11,570 bases of DNA from ZC4RG20 sp964518995 (GTDB lineage: Bacteria > Pseudomonadota > Gammaproteobacteria > Steroidobacterales > Rariloculaceae), in contig CAZFJU010000143.1 in assembly GCA_964518995.1 (NCBI GenBank), positions 1 through 11,570 of the forward strand, read 5' to 3'. The translations under genes and the position numbers were made by a program. Positions 1 through 7,790 of this stretch are shown in pieces. Under the pieces are notes generated by a model. The model had not been told where the DNA came from. It made no database searches and saw only the letters and a program-made list of their open reading frames with translations. Within the stretch, counting starts at the first letter, position 1; each line of letters begins with the position of its first letter.

Positions 1-1515
1 GGCAGCGAGCAGGATCTTTACGCCGCAGCGCTCGCGCAGAGCGAAGCGTTGCTCGATGCGCTCGCTCGCCTCGCCGAGCGCGGCACGCTGCGGGTGCCGC
101 GCCTGATGCTCGAGCGCCTCGTCGACGAGGTGACGAGCGGCTCGCCCGACCCGGCGACGTTCGCGGAAAGCGCGCATGTCCGCGCGGCCACGGCGCCGGA
201 TACGATCACGCGCGTCTGCGAGACCGTGATCTGGTGGGACGTCGCCGCGCAGCCGCAGCGCGTCGAGCCGCCCTGGTCCGATGCAGAGATCGAAGCGTTG
301 CGTGCGCAAGGCGTCGCGCTGCCTGCGCCGGCGGAAGTCATTCGCACGCGCACCCGCGGCTGGCTGCGTCCGGTGCTGAACGCGCGCCGCCGGCTGATCC
401 TCGTCGTGCATGATCACGACGAAGGGCGACACCCGCTGTGGAGCCGACTGACGAGCATTGCGGCCGGTTTCAACGAAGTGCACGTCGAAGAAGCGCTGCT
501 TGCAGGCGCCGAGATCATCCCCGCATTGCACGTCCCGCTCGAGCCGCTCGAGCGCCGGCCGTTGCCGGAGCGCCGCCGCTGGTGGCTGCTGCCGGCCGAA
601 GCGCGGCTCGCGCCGCGCCCGGTCGAATCCTACTCGAGCCTCGTGAAGCTGCTGTATCACCCGCATCAGTGGGTGCTGCGCTATGCCGCGCGGCTGACGC
701 CGGGCCGCGCCGGCAATCTCGCGAGCGGCGGACTGCTCTACGGGAAGCTCGCCCATCGGCTGTTCGAGATGTACTTCGAGCGCTGGCCGAACGGCGTGGT
801 GCCGGCCGGCGGCGATCCCGAGCTCGGCGCTTGGCTCGCGCGCACGCTGCCGTCGATCATCGAGACCGAAGGCGCGGTGCTCGACGAGCCGGGCATGGGC
901 GTCACGCGCGAGCGCATCGTCGTGACGCTCACCGGTGCGCTGCACGCGCTGCTCGATCACCTCCGCGACGCGGACATCGTGCGGGTCACCGCCGAAGCGC
1001 AGCATCACGCGCCGTTCACGGCCGGCGGCGCAACGGCGCAGATACGCGGCGCGATCGATCTGCTGCTCACCGACGCACGCGGGGCCGAGACCGTCGTCGA
1101 TGTGAAATGGGGCGGGCTCGATTGGCGCGGCGCCGAGATCGCCGAAAACCGCGCGCTGCAGCTCGCGACGTATGCGTATCTGCGCAGCCGCCCCGATGCC
1201 GCCCAGCGCTGGCCGGCGCAAGCCTATTTCATTGTCTCGACGGGCGACATCGTCGCGGCCGACGCACGCGTGTTTCCGCGCGCGGTGACATTCGCACCGG
1301 AGCTGCCGGAGACCGCCGAGCAGACCTGGCGCCGGCTGCTCGAGACCTACGCATGGCGACGCATGCAGCTCGACGCGGGCGCGATCGAGCTGAACGTCGC
1401 GGGCACCGAGCCCGACGAGCGCTCGTTCGCCCCGGGCGCCGCGCTGAAGACGCCGGTCAATCCCGACAATTTCGACGACTATGCCGCGCTCACGGGCTGG
1501 GAGCCGGGCGAATGA
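1..1515 (+). CDS. AddB-like PD-(D/E)XK nuclease, 3' part (5' end outside window)
   Basis: The frame is open from base 1, so this is the C-terminal ~504 residues of a longer protein; the TTG at 49 is not a credible start. Near the C-terminus is a RecB-type nuclease core. Numbered from the window start, it has Asp353 in RGAIDLLL, Asp367-Val-Lys369 in VVDVKWG, and Gln387/Tyr391 in QLATYAYL. Upstream, GGLLYGKLAHRLFE fits the segment that precedes this domain in AddB-type proteins. The stop overlaps the next gene's start (ATGA), so the two are translationally coupled, as in addB-addA pairs. The likely role is the second subunit of a helicase-nuclease that resects double-strand breaks. Only one cysteine is visible, so the Fe-S cluster of classical AddB appears absent from this part. 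The helicase-like N-terminal half cannot be judged. The nuclease call is firm; the AddB assignment rests on context. Confidence 0.85.
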   Translation, partial: GSEQDLYAAALAQSEALLDALARLAERGTLRVPRLMLERLVDEVTSGSPDPATFAESAHVRAATAPDTITRVCETVIWWDVAAQPQRVEPPWSDAEIEALRAQGVALPAPAEVIRTRTRGWLRPVLNARRRLILVVHDHDEGRHPLWSRLTSIAAGFNEVHVEEALLAGAEIIPALHVPLEPLERRPLPERRRWWLLPAEARLAPRPVESYSSLVKLLYHPHQWVLRYAARLTPGRAGNLASGGLLYGKLAHRLFEMYFERWPNGVVPAGGDPELGAWLARTLPSIIETEGAVLDEPGMGVTRERIVVTLTGALHALLDHLRDADIVRVTAEAQHHAPFTAGGATAQIRGAIDLLLTDARGAETVVDVKWGGLDWRGAEIAENRALQLATYAYLRSRPDAAQRWPAQAYFIVSTGDIVAADARVFPRAVTFAPELPETAEQTWRRLLETYAWRRMQLDAGAIELNVAGTEPDERSFAPGAALKTPVNPDNFDDYAALTGWEPGE

Positions 1516-4500
1516 GCGGCCGCGGCGATTTCGCGCACGTGCGCTTCATCAGCGCGGGGGCCGGCAGCGGCAAGACTTATCGGCTGACGCAGGAGCTCGA
1601 GCATGCGCTGGTGCACGACGGCATCGCACCCGCGCGCGTGGTCGGCACCACGTTCACCGTAAAGGCGGCCGCCGAGCTGCGCGAGCGGGTGCGCGAGCGG
1701 CTGATCGCGAGCGGCCGCATCGAGCTCGCCGAGCAGACCGCACAGGCGCTGATCGGCACCGTGCACAGCGTCTCCGAGCGGCTGCTGCGGCGCTTCGCGT
1801 TCGAGCTTGGCCTGTCGCCGGAGCTTTCGGTCGCGAGCCTCGCGGACACCGCCGCATTCTTCAATCAGGCGCTCGACGAGACGCTCGCGCCCGACCGCGA
1901 CGCCGTGCGCACGATGAACGCGATCGGGTGGCGGCTCGATATCGAGGACTGGCGCGCGGACGTGAAAGCGCTCGCCGATCGCGCGCGCGATAACGATGTC
2001 GCGCCGGAACGCCTGATCGCGATGGGCGAGCACTGTGCAGCGGATATGCTGAAGTGCTTTCGTGCTCCGCAAGATCGAGACTGGGACGGGCCGTTCTTCA
2101 CCGCGGTACAGTCCGCGCTCGATGAGATCGATCTCGACCTCGATACCACCAGCGGCACGCGCGAGTATTACGACTGGCTAAGGGGCGCCATCTACCGGTT
2201 GCGGCGGCCGCCCGTGCCGTGGTCGTTGTGGATCGCCGCGAGCCGCAAGGCCGCGCGCAAGAAGAGCGAGCCGATCGCGGCGCGAGTCAGGGCCGCGGCC
2301 GAGAACTTCGATCGCCATCCCGAGCTGCACGCGGATGTGCGCAACTACATCGAGGGCTGCTACTCGATCGCGGGCCGGGCGCTGGCCCGCTTCCAGGCGA
2401 TCAAGACCGAGCGCGGGCTGATCGATTTCACCGACATGGAGCAGAAGCTGCTCGCCGCGCTCGACGAGCCGCTCGTGCGTGAGCGGCTCGGCAGCGAGCT
2501 CGAGCTGCTGCTCGTCGATGAGTTTCAGGATACGAACCCGATGCAGCTCGCGATCTTCATGAAGCTCGCGGCGCTGGCCGACAAGGTGATCTTCGTCGGC
2601 GACGTGAAGCAGGCGATCTACGGCTTCCGCGGCTGCGACCCGCAGCTCGTGCGCGACACGCTGACCGCGATCGCGGCGCGCGGCGGCGAGGTCGACGTGC
2701 TCGAGCATTCGTGGCGCTCGCGCCCCGCGCTGGTCGAGTACGTGAACAGCGTCTTCGTGCACGCCTTCGCCGGCGAGCTCGAAGCGCGTCAGATCGTGCT
2801 GAGCGCGAAGCGCGAGGACGAAACCGGCGAGCCGGCCGTGCAGCGCTGGACGCTGACCGCGCGCAGCGGCCGCCAGCGTGCGGCGCAGCTGGCCGGCGCC
2901 ATCGCCGATCTCGTAGGGGCCGACTCCGCGGGCACCGACTCCGTGGGCGCCGACTCCGCGGGCGCCGACTCCCCGGCCACCGGCTGCCGCATCGTCGATC
3001 CCGACACGCGCGAGGCGCGTCCCGTGCGGTGGGGCGACATCGCCGTGCTCGCCGCCAGCAACGAGCATGTCGAGGAGATCGCCAAAGCACTGCGCGCGGC
3101 GCACGTGCCGATGAAGATGAGCCTGTCCGGGCTGCTGACGGTCCCGGAGATCGCGCTCGCGAAAGCGGCGTTGCGCCGCCTGAACGATCCCGCGGATACG
3201 ATCGCCACCGCGGAGATCGTCGCGATGAGCGCAGGCAAACCGGCCGAGGAGTGGCTCGCCGATCGGCTGCGCCGGCTCGAGCAGAGCGACGAGCGCCGCA
3301 CGTGGGCCGCCGACGCGCACCCGATTATCGCGAAGCTCGAAGCGCTGCGCGAGACGATCGGCACGCAGTCGCCGGTCGAGATCGTTGCGCGGGTGCTGAA
3401 CACGATCGGGTTGCGCGAGGTCGTGACGTCGTTCAGCCAGAATGCGATCAAGGCGGCGCAGCGGCAGAAAAACCTCGATGCGTTGCTGCAGCTCGCCGTC
3501 GAATACGAGCGTCATTGCGAAGCGCAGCACCTCGCGGCGACGCTAACCGGCTTCCTGTTCTGGCTCGAGAACCCGCATTCCGCGGAGCTCGATCTGCAGC
3601 CCGTCATCACGAGCGGCGATGCGGTGCATGTGCTGACTTACCACAAGGCGAAGGGGCTCGAGTGGCCCATCGTCGTCGCGGCCGATCTTCACTATGGCTG
3701 GCGGCCGCGGCTGTGGGACGTGCGCGTCGAGCGCGGAGCCGACGCTTTCGACCTCGAGCGGCCGCTCGCCGGGCGGATGATCCGCTATTGGCCGAACGTG
3801 TTCGGCCTGCGCACGAAAGGCATCCCAGCGCTCGAGTCGCTGCTCGAATCACGCGAAGGGCGCGACTGCCTCGAGCAGGGCGAGCGCGAGAACTGCCGCT
3901 TGGCTTACGTCGGGCTCACGCGCGCGCGCGATATGCTCGTGCTTGCCGTGCCGGAGCGCGATCCCTCCGCGGACGCGTGGATCCACGCGTTTCGCTGCCC
4001 GAGCCTGCTGCCGCACGGCGATCGTCTCGAGCTCGGCTCCGGTGTCGCGATCGACACGCGCAGCACCGTCCTCGGCGCCGACGCCGCAAGCTTGGCTCCC
4101 GCGCGCTTCGCGCCGGCGCGCTTGCCCGATCGGCCCGAGCGCGGCGTGATGGCACGCGAGCGCGTGCCGCCGTCGAGCCTGCCGCCAGCGCCCGGCGCGC
4201 GCATCACCGAGACGATCGATCTCGGCGCACGCGTGCGCATTCGCGGCGACGACATGACGCTGATCGGCACGGCGCTGCACGCCGCGCTCGCCGCGGAGCT
4301 GATCAACCCCGGCCGGGCAGACGCCGCCGCACGCGTGCACGCGCTGCTCGAAGACGGCCGCGCCGCCGCCTTCGTCGACGCGGCGGAGGTGCTCGCCGCA
4401 GCCGAGCGGTTCCGCGATGCAGTCATGCGCCGCTTCGCGCCGCGCCGGGTTCTCGTCGAGTGGCCGATCGAGCACGTGCTCGGCGACGGCCGCGTCGTGC

Positions 4501-4763
4501 GCGGCTCGATCGACGTGCTGCTCGAGACCGAGCGCGGCTATGTCGTCATCGATCACAAGTCGTCGCCGCGGCCGAAGTCCGCGTGGATTGCCGACGCGCT
4601 CGAGCACTCGGGCCAGCTCGAAGCCTATCGGCAGGCGCTCGAGGCGGCCAACCTGCCCGTCGCCGAATGCTGGATCCACTTCGCGGTCTCGGGCGGCCTG
4701 CTGCGGGTTGCGCCGCGGCCAAGCGGCGCGCATATCGTCGCTCAGCCCGATCTGTTCGCATAA
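1512..4763 (+). CDS. addA: AddA-like UvrD-family helicase-nuclease
   Basis: This 1083-residue superfamily 1A helicase has a C-terminal nuclease domain. Visible motifs: Walker A AGAGSGKT (15-22), Walker B DEFQDT (336-341), motif III GDVKQAIYGFRG (from 363), motif IV SWRSRP, motif V TYHKAKGLEWP (709-719) and motif VI LAYVGLTRARD (797-807). The nuclease has Asp1001 in GSIDVLL, Asp1014-His-Lys1016, and Gln1035/Tyr1039. The helicase core and nuclease order match AddA of AddAB, which unwinds and degrades duplex ends before RecA loading. The start is the ATG at 1512 that overlaps the upstream stop. The same frame is open back to 438, but that stretch is a shadow of the nuclease gene. Oddity: a Gly-(Ala/Thr)-Asp-Ser-(Ala/Val/Pro) repeat at 469-488 sits before motif IV-V spacer sequence. 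A generic UvrD-like helicase-nuclease is the alternative name. Confidence 0.92.
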   Translation: MSGRGDFAHVRFISAGAGSGKTYRLTQELEHALVHDGIAPARVVGTTFTVKAAAELRERVRERLIASGRIELAEQTAQALIGTVHSVSERLLRRFAFELGLSPELSVASLADTAAFFNQALDETLAPDRDAVRTMNAIGWRLDIEDWRADVKALADRARDNDVAPERLIAMGEHCAADMLKCFRAPQDRDWDGPFFTAVQSALDEIDLDLDTTSGTREYYDWLRGAIYRLRRPPVPWSLWIAASRKAARKKSEPIAARVRAAAENFDRHPELHADVRNYIEGCYSIAGRALARFQAIKTERGLIDFTDMEQKLLAALDEPLVRERLGSELELLLVDEFQDTNPMQLAIFMKLAALADKVIFVGDVKQAIYGFRGCDPQLVRDTLTAIAARGGEVDVLEHSWRSRPALVEYVNSVFVHAFAGELEARQIVLSAKREDETGEPAVQRWTLTARSGRQRAAQLAGAIADLVGADSAGTDSVGADSAGADSPATGCRIVDPDTREARPVRWGDIAVLAASNEHVEEIAKALRAAHVPMKMSLSGLLTVPEIALAKAALRRLNDPADTIATAEIVAMSAGKPAEEWLADRLRRLEQSDERRTWAADAHPIIAKLEALRETIGTQSPVEIVARVLNTIGLREVVTSFSQNAIKAAQRQKNLDALLQLAVEYERHCEAQHLAATLTGFLFWLENPHSAELDLQPVITSGDAVHVLTYHKAKGLEWPIVVAADLHYGWRPRLWDVRVERGADAFDLERPLAGRMIRYWPNVFGLRTKGIPALESLLESREGRDCLEQGERENCRLAYVGLTRARDMLVLAVPERDPSADAWIHAFRCPSLLPHGDRLELGSGVAIDTRSTVLGADAASLAPARFAPARLPDRPERGVMARERVPPSSLPPAPGARITETIDLGARVRIRGDDMTLIGTALHAALAAELINPGRADAAARVHALLEDGRAAAFVDAAEVLAAAERFRDAVMRRFAPRRVLVEWPIEHVLGDGRVVRGSIDVLLETERGYVVIDHKSSPRPKSAWIADALEHSGQLEAYRQALEAANLPVAECWIHFAVSGGLLRVAPRPSGAHIVAQPDLFA
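2916..2975 (+). repeat. In-frame 15-bp minisatellite, four units
   Basis: Four tandem 15-bp units (2916, 2931, 2946, 2961) of consensus GGCGCCGACTCCGCG lie inside the helicase gene. They encode Gly-(Ala/Thr)-Asp-Ser-(Ala/Val/Pro). The unit is a multiple of three, so gain or loss of copies keeps the frame. It probably sits in a solvent-exposed loop or linker. Confidence 0.85.
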
Positions 4764-4778
4764 ACGGCGCGGCATTGC

Positions 4779-4898
4779 TCGAGAAGGGGCGGCCCCACGC
4801 CGAAGATTCAACAGCAATTCGAGCGCATCCAGCGCCTGCCGAAGGGCCAGCGGCGAAATCGCCATCAAGAACGCTGGCCGTGCTCACCAGCAAGAAGC
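4779..4898 (+). pseudogene. 3' remnant of an XRE-family regulator gene
   Basis: Sixteen bases after the helicase stop, the frame reads RRGGPTPKIQQQFERIQRLPKGQ. This matches the C-terminal signature of the XRE regulator at 10123-10509 (KKRGPTPKIQQQLERIQRLPKAQ) with few changes. DNA similarity to 10385-10505 continues weakly to about 4898, but the reading frame is lost after the LPKGQ block. The helix-turn-helix part is gone. The fragment faces the next decayed primase tail to tail, as expected of a cassette neighbour in this array. It is the trace of a fourth cassette that once stood against, or was inserted beside, the helicase gene. Confidence 0.75.
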
Positions 4899-5279
4899 CC
4901 AGAACGTCAGCGCATCGATCAGCGCCTCGCAGAGAATGATCTCCTGCTGGCCCGCCATCCCCTCGCGGTTGAACGCCCCTCAGTGAAGCCCCGGCGAGTA
5001 CAAGTGCTTCGGCGCGCCGGTTGTCGTTCAGTTTTCCGGCCGTACGCGCCGACGACCGGGCGCGTCGAGGACTTCGCCGACTCACCGAAGAGCGGCACGA
5101 CGATCGAGCCGTTGAAGTGCTCGTGGCCGCTCTCGCGCAAGATCCCGACCCGCTGCAACGCAGCGCGCAGCTCGGCGCCAGCCTTGTACTGCTTCGGCGC
5201 CAGCGGATACGCGAGCGTCCGGTTCGCAAAGCCGAGCTTAAAACGCTCGATCAGTTCCATCTGCCGGGATGCGCGCCAT
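4895..5279 (-). pseudogene. Decayed CHC2/TOPRIM primase (cassette 1)
   Basis: On the minus strand a native-looking start remains: ATG at 5279 after GGAGG (5289-5285), reading MARIPA. After a few codons the sequence jumps, out of frame, to the middle of the family (LIERFKLGFANRTLAY, from about 5265). This matches residues ~163 onward of the primase at 9228-9992, so the zinc finger and following ~150 residues are deleted. Similarity continues (RESGHEHFNGS) with frame disruptions. It then extends past the end of the 9228-9992 copy into a segment reading EIILCEALIDALTFW (about 4945-4900), the start of a TOPRIM domain. An in-frame TGA lies just before that segment, at about 4984. It cannot encode a working primase but shows what the other copies have lost. 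Confidence 0.8.
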
Positions 5280-5343
5280 CGAGACCTCCAGAACCGCCTT
5301 TCAGGCAAAAACCTGTCAAGAGGGATTGAGCTAAAAATCACGG

Positions 5344-5393
5344 TTGATTCTTGGTACGCCGAACCGTACATTTTTCGTACATGAACTGGTCAA
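5344..5393. promoter_or_regulatory. Divergent promoter/operator of cassette 1
   Basis: On the plus strand TTGATT (5344-5349) and TACATT (5367-5372) are separated by 17 bp and point at XRE-1. CGTACAT occurs twice, at 5365-5371 and 5376-5382, one helical turn apart and overlapping that -10; each contains the self-complementary GTAC. This is a plausible autorepression site. On the minus strand a weak TTGACC (5393-5388) faces the dead primase, with only a poor -10 behind it. The assignment rests on position and on analogy with the cassette 2 and 3 regions. Confidence 0.5.
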
Positions 5394-5450
5394 GCGCTCC
5401 CCAAGACCGGCTATACCATCTTGGGCGTCTCCGATAAGACGAGATGCGAG

Positions 5451-5846
5451 ATGCCCAAGCAGAAGAACCGAGCAGCCGCTACTTTCGGCCAACGCCTCGC
5501 GGCGCTGCGCAAGGCCGCCGGCTATACCCAACAAGAGCTCGCCGATGAAGTCGGCGTCTCGCGCCGGATGATCGCCTACTGTGAGGGCCAGAGTGAGCAT
5601 CCGCCGACGACGCTGCTGCCCGCGCTCGCGCAAGCCTTGCAGCTCAGCACCGATGAGCTGCTGGGCTTGGAGCCGCCGACGACCACCAGGCGCTCCGGCC
5701 GGCCACGCGACGGTCGATTGCAGCGGCGTCTGCAGCAGATCGAGAGCTTGCCGCCGGAGGAACGCCGCCAGCTCATCCAGATTGTCGACGCCTTTATCGA
5801 GCGCGGTCGGCTCAAGCGCCGCCCCAGCAACCGCACCAGCGGCTAA
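5451..5846 (+). CDS. XRE-family transcriptional regulator 1
   Basis: A 131-residue cytoplasmic DNA-binding protein. Residues ~12-66 form an HTH_3 domain: FGQRLAALRKAAGYTQQELA, then GVSRRMIAYCEG. The C-terminal segment (RLQRRLQQIESLPPEERRQLIQIVDAFIERG) is a diverged form of the helical tail shared by the other two XRE proteins here and probably mediates dimerisation. ATG 5451 was chosen because the domain begins soon after it; an in-frame ATG at 5421 would add ten residues but lies in the leader. The Shine-Dalgarno is weak. It is the first gene of an operon with the antitoxin and the broken PIN gene, and probably represses its own promoter through the GTAC-containing repeats at 5365-5382. It is clearly less similar to XRE-2 and XRE-3 than those are to each other. 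Confidence 0.85.
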   Translation: MPKQKNRAAATFGQRLAALRKAAGYTQQELADEVGVSRRMIAYCEGQSEHPPTTLLPALAQALQLSTDELLGLEPPTTTRRSGRPRDGRLQRRLQQIESLPPEERRQLIQIVDAFIERGRLKRRPSNRTSG

Positions 5847-5860
5847 GAGAGAGGCCAACC

Positions 5861-6115
5861 ATGAGCAGCAACGAACAGATGCTTTTCGAGAAGCTCAAGG
5901 CATTGCCGCCACAGCAGCGCGCGGAAGTGGAAGATTTCGTGGACTTTCTCACCGCCAAGGCCAGGAAGCGCGCTGCCATCGACCGGCTCCTCGCGATCGC
6001 ACCGGCGCTCGAAGCCGCCAGCGTCGAGCCCATGAGTGAAGAAGAGATCGCGGCCGAGATCAAGGCGGCACGTGCCGAAAGACGCGCCCGGAAGTCACAA
6101 GAACAAGCGAAGTGA
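5861..6115 (+). CDS. DUF2281-like antitoxin (orphaned)
   Basis: An 84-residue acidic/basic helical protein. The N-terminal half (LPPQQRAEVEDFVDFL) resembles the DUF2281 segment found in small antitoxins. The C-terminal part (MSEEEIAAEIKAARAERRAR) has the charged helical look of a toxin-binding tail. The ATG follows a purine-rich AGAGAGAGG at a normal distance, and the gene begins 14 nt after the XRE-1 stop. Ten bases after its stop, in the same frame, is the start of a PIN-domain gene, the typical toxin partner, but that gene is cut off after ~27 codons. The protein is therefore probably an antitoxin without its toxin. Family assignment comes from pattern recognition, not a search. Confidence 0.7.
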   Translation: MSSNEQMLFEKLKALPPQQRAEVEDFVDFLTAKARKRAAIDRLLAIAPALEAASVEPMSEEEIAAEIKAARAERRARKSQEQAK

Positions 6116-6124
6116 TCAGCGTTC

Positions 6125-6208
6125 GTGCGGCTCGTTCTCGATACGAACGTGGTGATCTCCGCGCTCCTGTGGAGCGGCACGCCGTATCGACTGCTCGAAG
6201 CGATCCGG
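6125..6208 (+). pseudogene. PIN-domain toxin, truncated N-terminus
   Basis: From the GTG at 6125 the frame reads RLVLDTNVVISALLWSG, then TPYRLLEAI. This is the classic first strand and helix of a PIN ribonuclease, with the first catalytic Asp at residue 6. Similarity stops at about 6205, where truncated IS1380 transposase DNA begins in the opposite orientation. The other acidic active-site residues are missing, so the product cannot be a nuclease. The frame stays open to 6934 through antisense transposase DNA, but those codons are not PIN sequence. The gene is almost certainly the former toxin partner of the antitoxin at 5861-6115. Confidence 0.8.
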
Positions 6209-7147
6209 ATCCAGCTGATAGTTCTTCGCGGCTCGATGGGCGACCTTGCGCCGGTAAATCGCGACCGGCAGCGATCTTCCCCAGGGCGTCGCCACGGCCG
6301 GCACGATGAAGCCGGATACCTCGTCCGTGACTCGCGTCCAGCTGGGAGCGTTCTTGATGAACCTCTGCAGATCGAGCCAGCGGTAGAAGGGAACTTTAAT
6401 GGCGTAGCCGACCTCGCGCCACGTGAGCCAACGCAGCACATCTTTCCGGAAAAACGCGCCATCCATGCGAAAACGGATCTGACGCCTGAGCATCGAGAAG
6501 GCCGACAGCTGTTGCCACAGCTCTCGCAGGAAACGCATAGAGGCCTTGCCGTCGTGCACGTTGCCCGAGCGATTGCGCACCCGCAGCACATGCGTCGTCT
6601 CGGCCAGGTGCGCCATGATCGGGTAGTAGCTTGGAACCTTTCGCCGATGAGGGTTGTAGCCGCGCTCGGCTCGTTCCACCTGAAGGCCCGTCGATACCAC
6701 CGTCCCGTCAACGTCGATCGTCAGGGTGCGCAGGCCGAGCCGCGGCAGGATCTGCACAATCACCGCAGCATTGAGCGTCATCAGATGCTCCACGCTCTTC
6801 ATCGTGAAGCGCTTGAGCCACCGGCTCGCGGTTCGCGCCGTCGGCCATGCCTGAACTCGAGCGAAACGGTACAGCAGCGGATCGGCCGCGAGATACTTCA
6901 AATGCTCCAGTCGGCGACCGCCGACCACCAGTAGCCCAATCAGCACGCGGATCATGGTGACGGCCCCGAAGTCTCCGCCGAAGCGTGCCTTACCAAACGC
7001 CGTCCGGACCAAGTTGTTGAAACCGATCTGCCGCAGATACCGATCGAGCAACTCCAGTCCCGCATACGAAGTGAGCTTCACGTCGGCGACCTCAAGAGCA
7101 AGATTCCCGTTGACACGAGCATGCAATTCGGCTTTTCTTCGTCTCAC
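6208..7147 (-). pseudogene. IS1380-family DDE transposase, C-terminally truncated
   Basis: Numbering from the GTG at 7147 (RRRKAELHARVNG, a usual N-terminus), the protein has GLELLDRYLRQIGF and the first catalytic region TIDVDGT (Asp145/Asp147). It also has RGYNPHRRKVPSYYPI, followed by VRNRSGNVHDG, and the second acidic motif FRMDG (Asp229). It stops matching after KNYQLD (~313 residues). The family normally continues ~110 residues with the catalytic Glu, so the enzyme is dead. After the junction the frame runs antisense through the PIN gene to a stop at 6116. An in-frame TTG at 7207 would lengthen the N-terminus, but GTG 7147 has GAAGGG nine bases upstream and fits the family. Confidence 0.85.
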
Positions 7148-7154
7148 AGTCAGT

Positions 7155-7216
7155 GGCCCTTCGTTTGCTGGAAGAAAACGTGTGTGGTAACTCGCTTTCA
7201 ACCACAACGAAGGGCC
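7155..7216 (-). promoter_or_regulatory. Long inverted repeat sequestering the transposase ribosome-binding site
   Basis: GGCCCTTCGTT (7155-7165) and AACGAAGGGCC (7206-7216) are perfect 11-bp complements around a 40-nt loop. On the minus strand the inner arm contains the GAAGGG that serves the GTG at 7147. A transcript entering from outside the IS would pair that Shine-Dalgarno away, while one starting inside the loop would not. On the plus strand the stem is followed by five T, so it could also act as a weak terminator. Confidence 0.6.
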
Positions 7217-7251
7217 TTTTTCAATTCCTACGCACCTTCACACCTCAAAGG

Positions 7252-7572
7252 TTTTGTCTGATTAGGGCTAACTAATAGCGCCTCGGCCTCGCTCACCGCG
7301 CGATACAGCGTCGTTGATTCCCTGGCGGCGACACTTGACCCTTTTACTGCTGCGTAAATTGGTGGAAGTGGAATCGCAAGGTCAATTGCCATGGTCGCGA
7401 TTTCCAGAGGCAGCATTTGCGCCTCCGTCGCATAACGATGGCCGCTGTAGTCGATGCCATGACAGCCCATGTTGCAGAGCGTCTGCGCGTGTATGGGCGC
7501 TCCGGCTTGGACTTCGCTATTTGGGACAACAAGTGAACCGGACGCGACCGTCGTACGACGTTGTCGATTTCG
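7252..7572 (-). pseudogene. Fragment of an unidentified gene, possibly polymorphic toxin
   Basis: The minus-strand frame is open from 7572 (a TAG lies at 7575-7573) to the IS boundary and reads like genuine protein. It contains GSLVVPNSEVQAG, GCHGIDYSGHRYATEAQM, LPLEIATMAIDLAIPLPP and STTLYRAVSEAE. A possible internal ATG is at 7470. The last motif resembles the LYRAV segment I associate with the start of toxin domains in polymorphic toxins, but I cannot name the family. Both ends are cut: the 5' side stops ~30 bp from the truncated primase of cassette 2. The 3' side runs into the IS, where translation ends on IS-derived stop codons. No function can be assigned. Confidence 0.5.
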
Positions 7573-7589
7573 CTAGCGCACTCAGCCGC

Positions 7590-7790
7590 TTAGCTTCGCC
7601 GATTGAGGCAGTGCCAGAGGTTCTTCTTCGGGCTGACGACGAGCGACGGCGTCTTGTCGTCGTGGAACGGGCAGCGGCCGATCCGATCGGCGCCGTGGGC
7701 TTTAAGCTCGACGCCAGCGCTCTCGACGAGCCGAACGACGGATATCTCTTCCTTCAGCCGCTCGAGCTCCGCCGCCGCGATCCGCGCCAT
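7590..7790 (-). pseudogene. N-terminal fragment of CHC2 primase (cassette 2)
   Basis: From ATG 7790, preceded by a strong GAGGAGGGG, the first 62 residues are identical to the primase at 9228-9992 (MARIAAAELERLK, then GRCPFHDDKTPSLVVSPKK and WHCL). The homology ends at 7605, just after the third zinc ligand (Cys40, His43 and Cys61 present, Cys65 lost). Four foreign codons (NRRS) precede the stop. The zinc finger is therefore incomplete and the rest of the enzyme is absent. It is transcribed, if at all, from the divergent promoter shared with XRE-2. Near-perfect DNA identity to cassette 3 implies a recent duplication or gene conversion. Confidence 0.85.

Larger units (their letters stand above)
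6208..7251 (-). mobile_element. IS1380-family insertion sequence, 3'-truncated remnant
   Basis: About 1.04 kb remains of an element that normally measures ~1.6-1.7 kb. The transposase start side is intact. Its outer boundary is tentatively at 7251, where the minus strand reads CCTTTGAGGTGTGAAGG, a CC-starting terminus of the type seen in this family. The other end is lost: the transposase runs directly into PIN gene DNA at about 6205-6210 (shared GATCCGGATC region). No second inverted repeat or target duplication can therefore be shown. The most economical history is insertion followed by an adjacent deletion that removed the IS tail and most of the PIN toxin. Confidence 0.75.

Noticed and set aside
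438..1511. Extension of the helicase frame far upstream of 1512
   Set aside because: The extra 358 codons are Arg/Ala-rich shadow of the nuclease gene in another frame. The ATGA overlap at 1512 is directly followed by the expected helicase N-terminus.
2916..2975. CRISPR or operator array
   Set aside because: The repeats are directly adjacent, 15 bp, without spacers and in phase with the coding frame.
2178..3530. 450-codon open frame antisense to the helicase gene
   Set aside because: Long antisense frames are common at this GC content. The product is His/Arg-rich without domains, while the sense strand has all helicase motifs.
6125..6934. 269-residue PIN fusion protein
   Set aside because: Only the first ~27 codons are PIN; the remainder is antisense transposase DNA.
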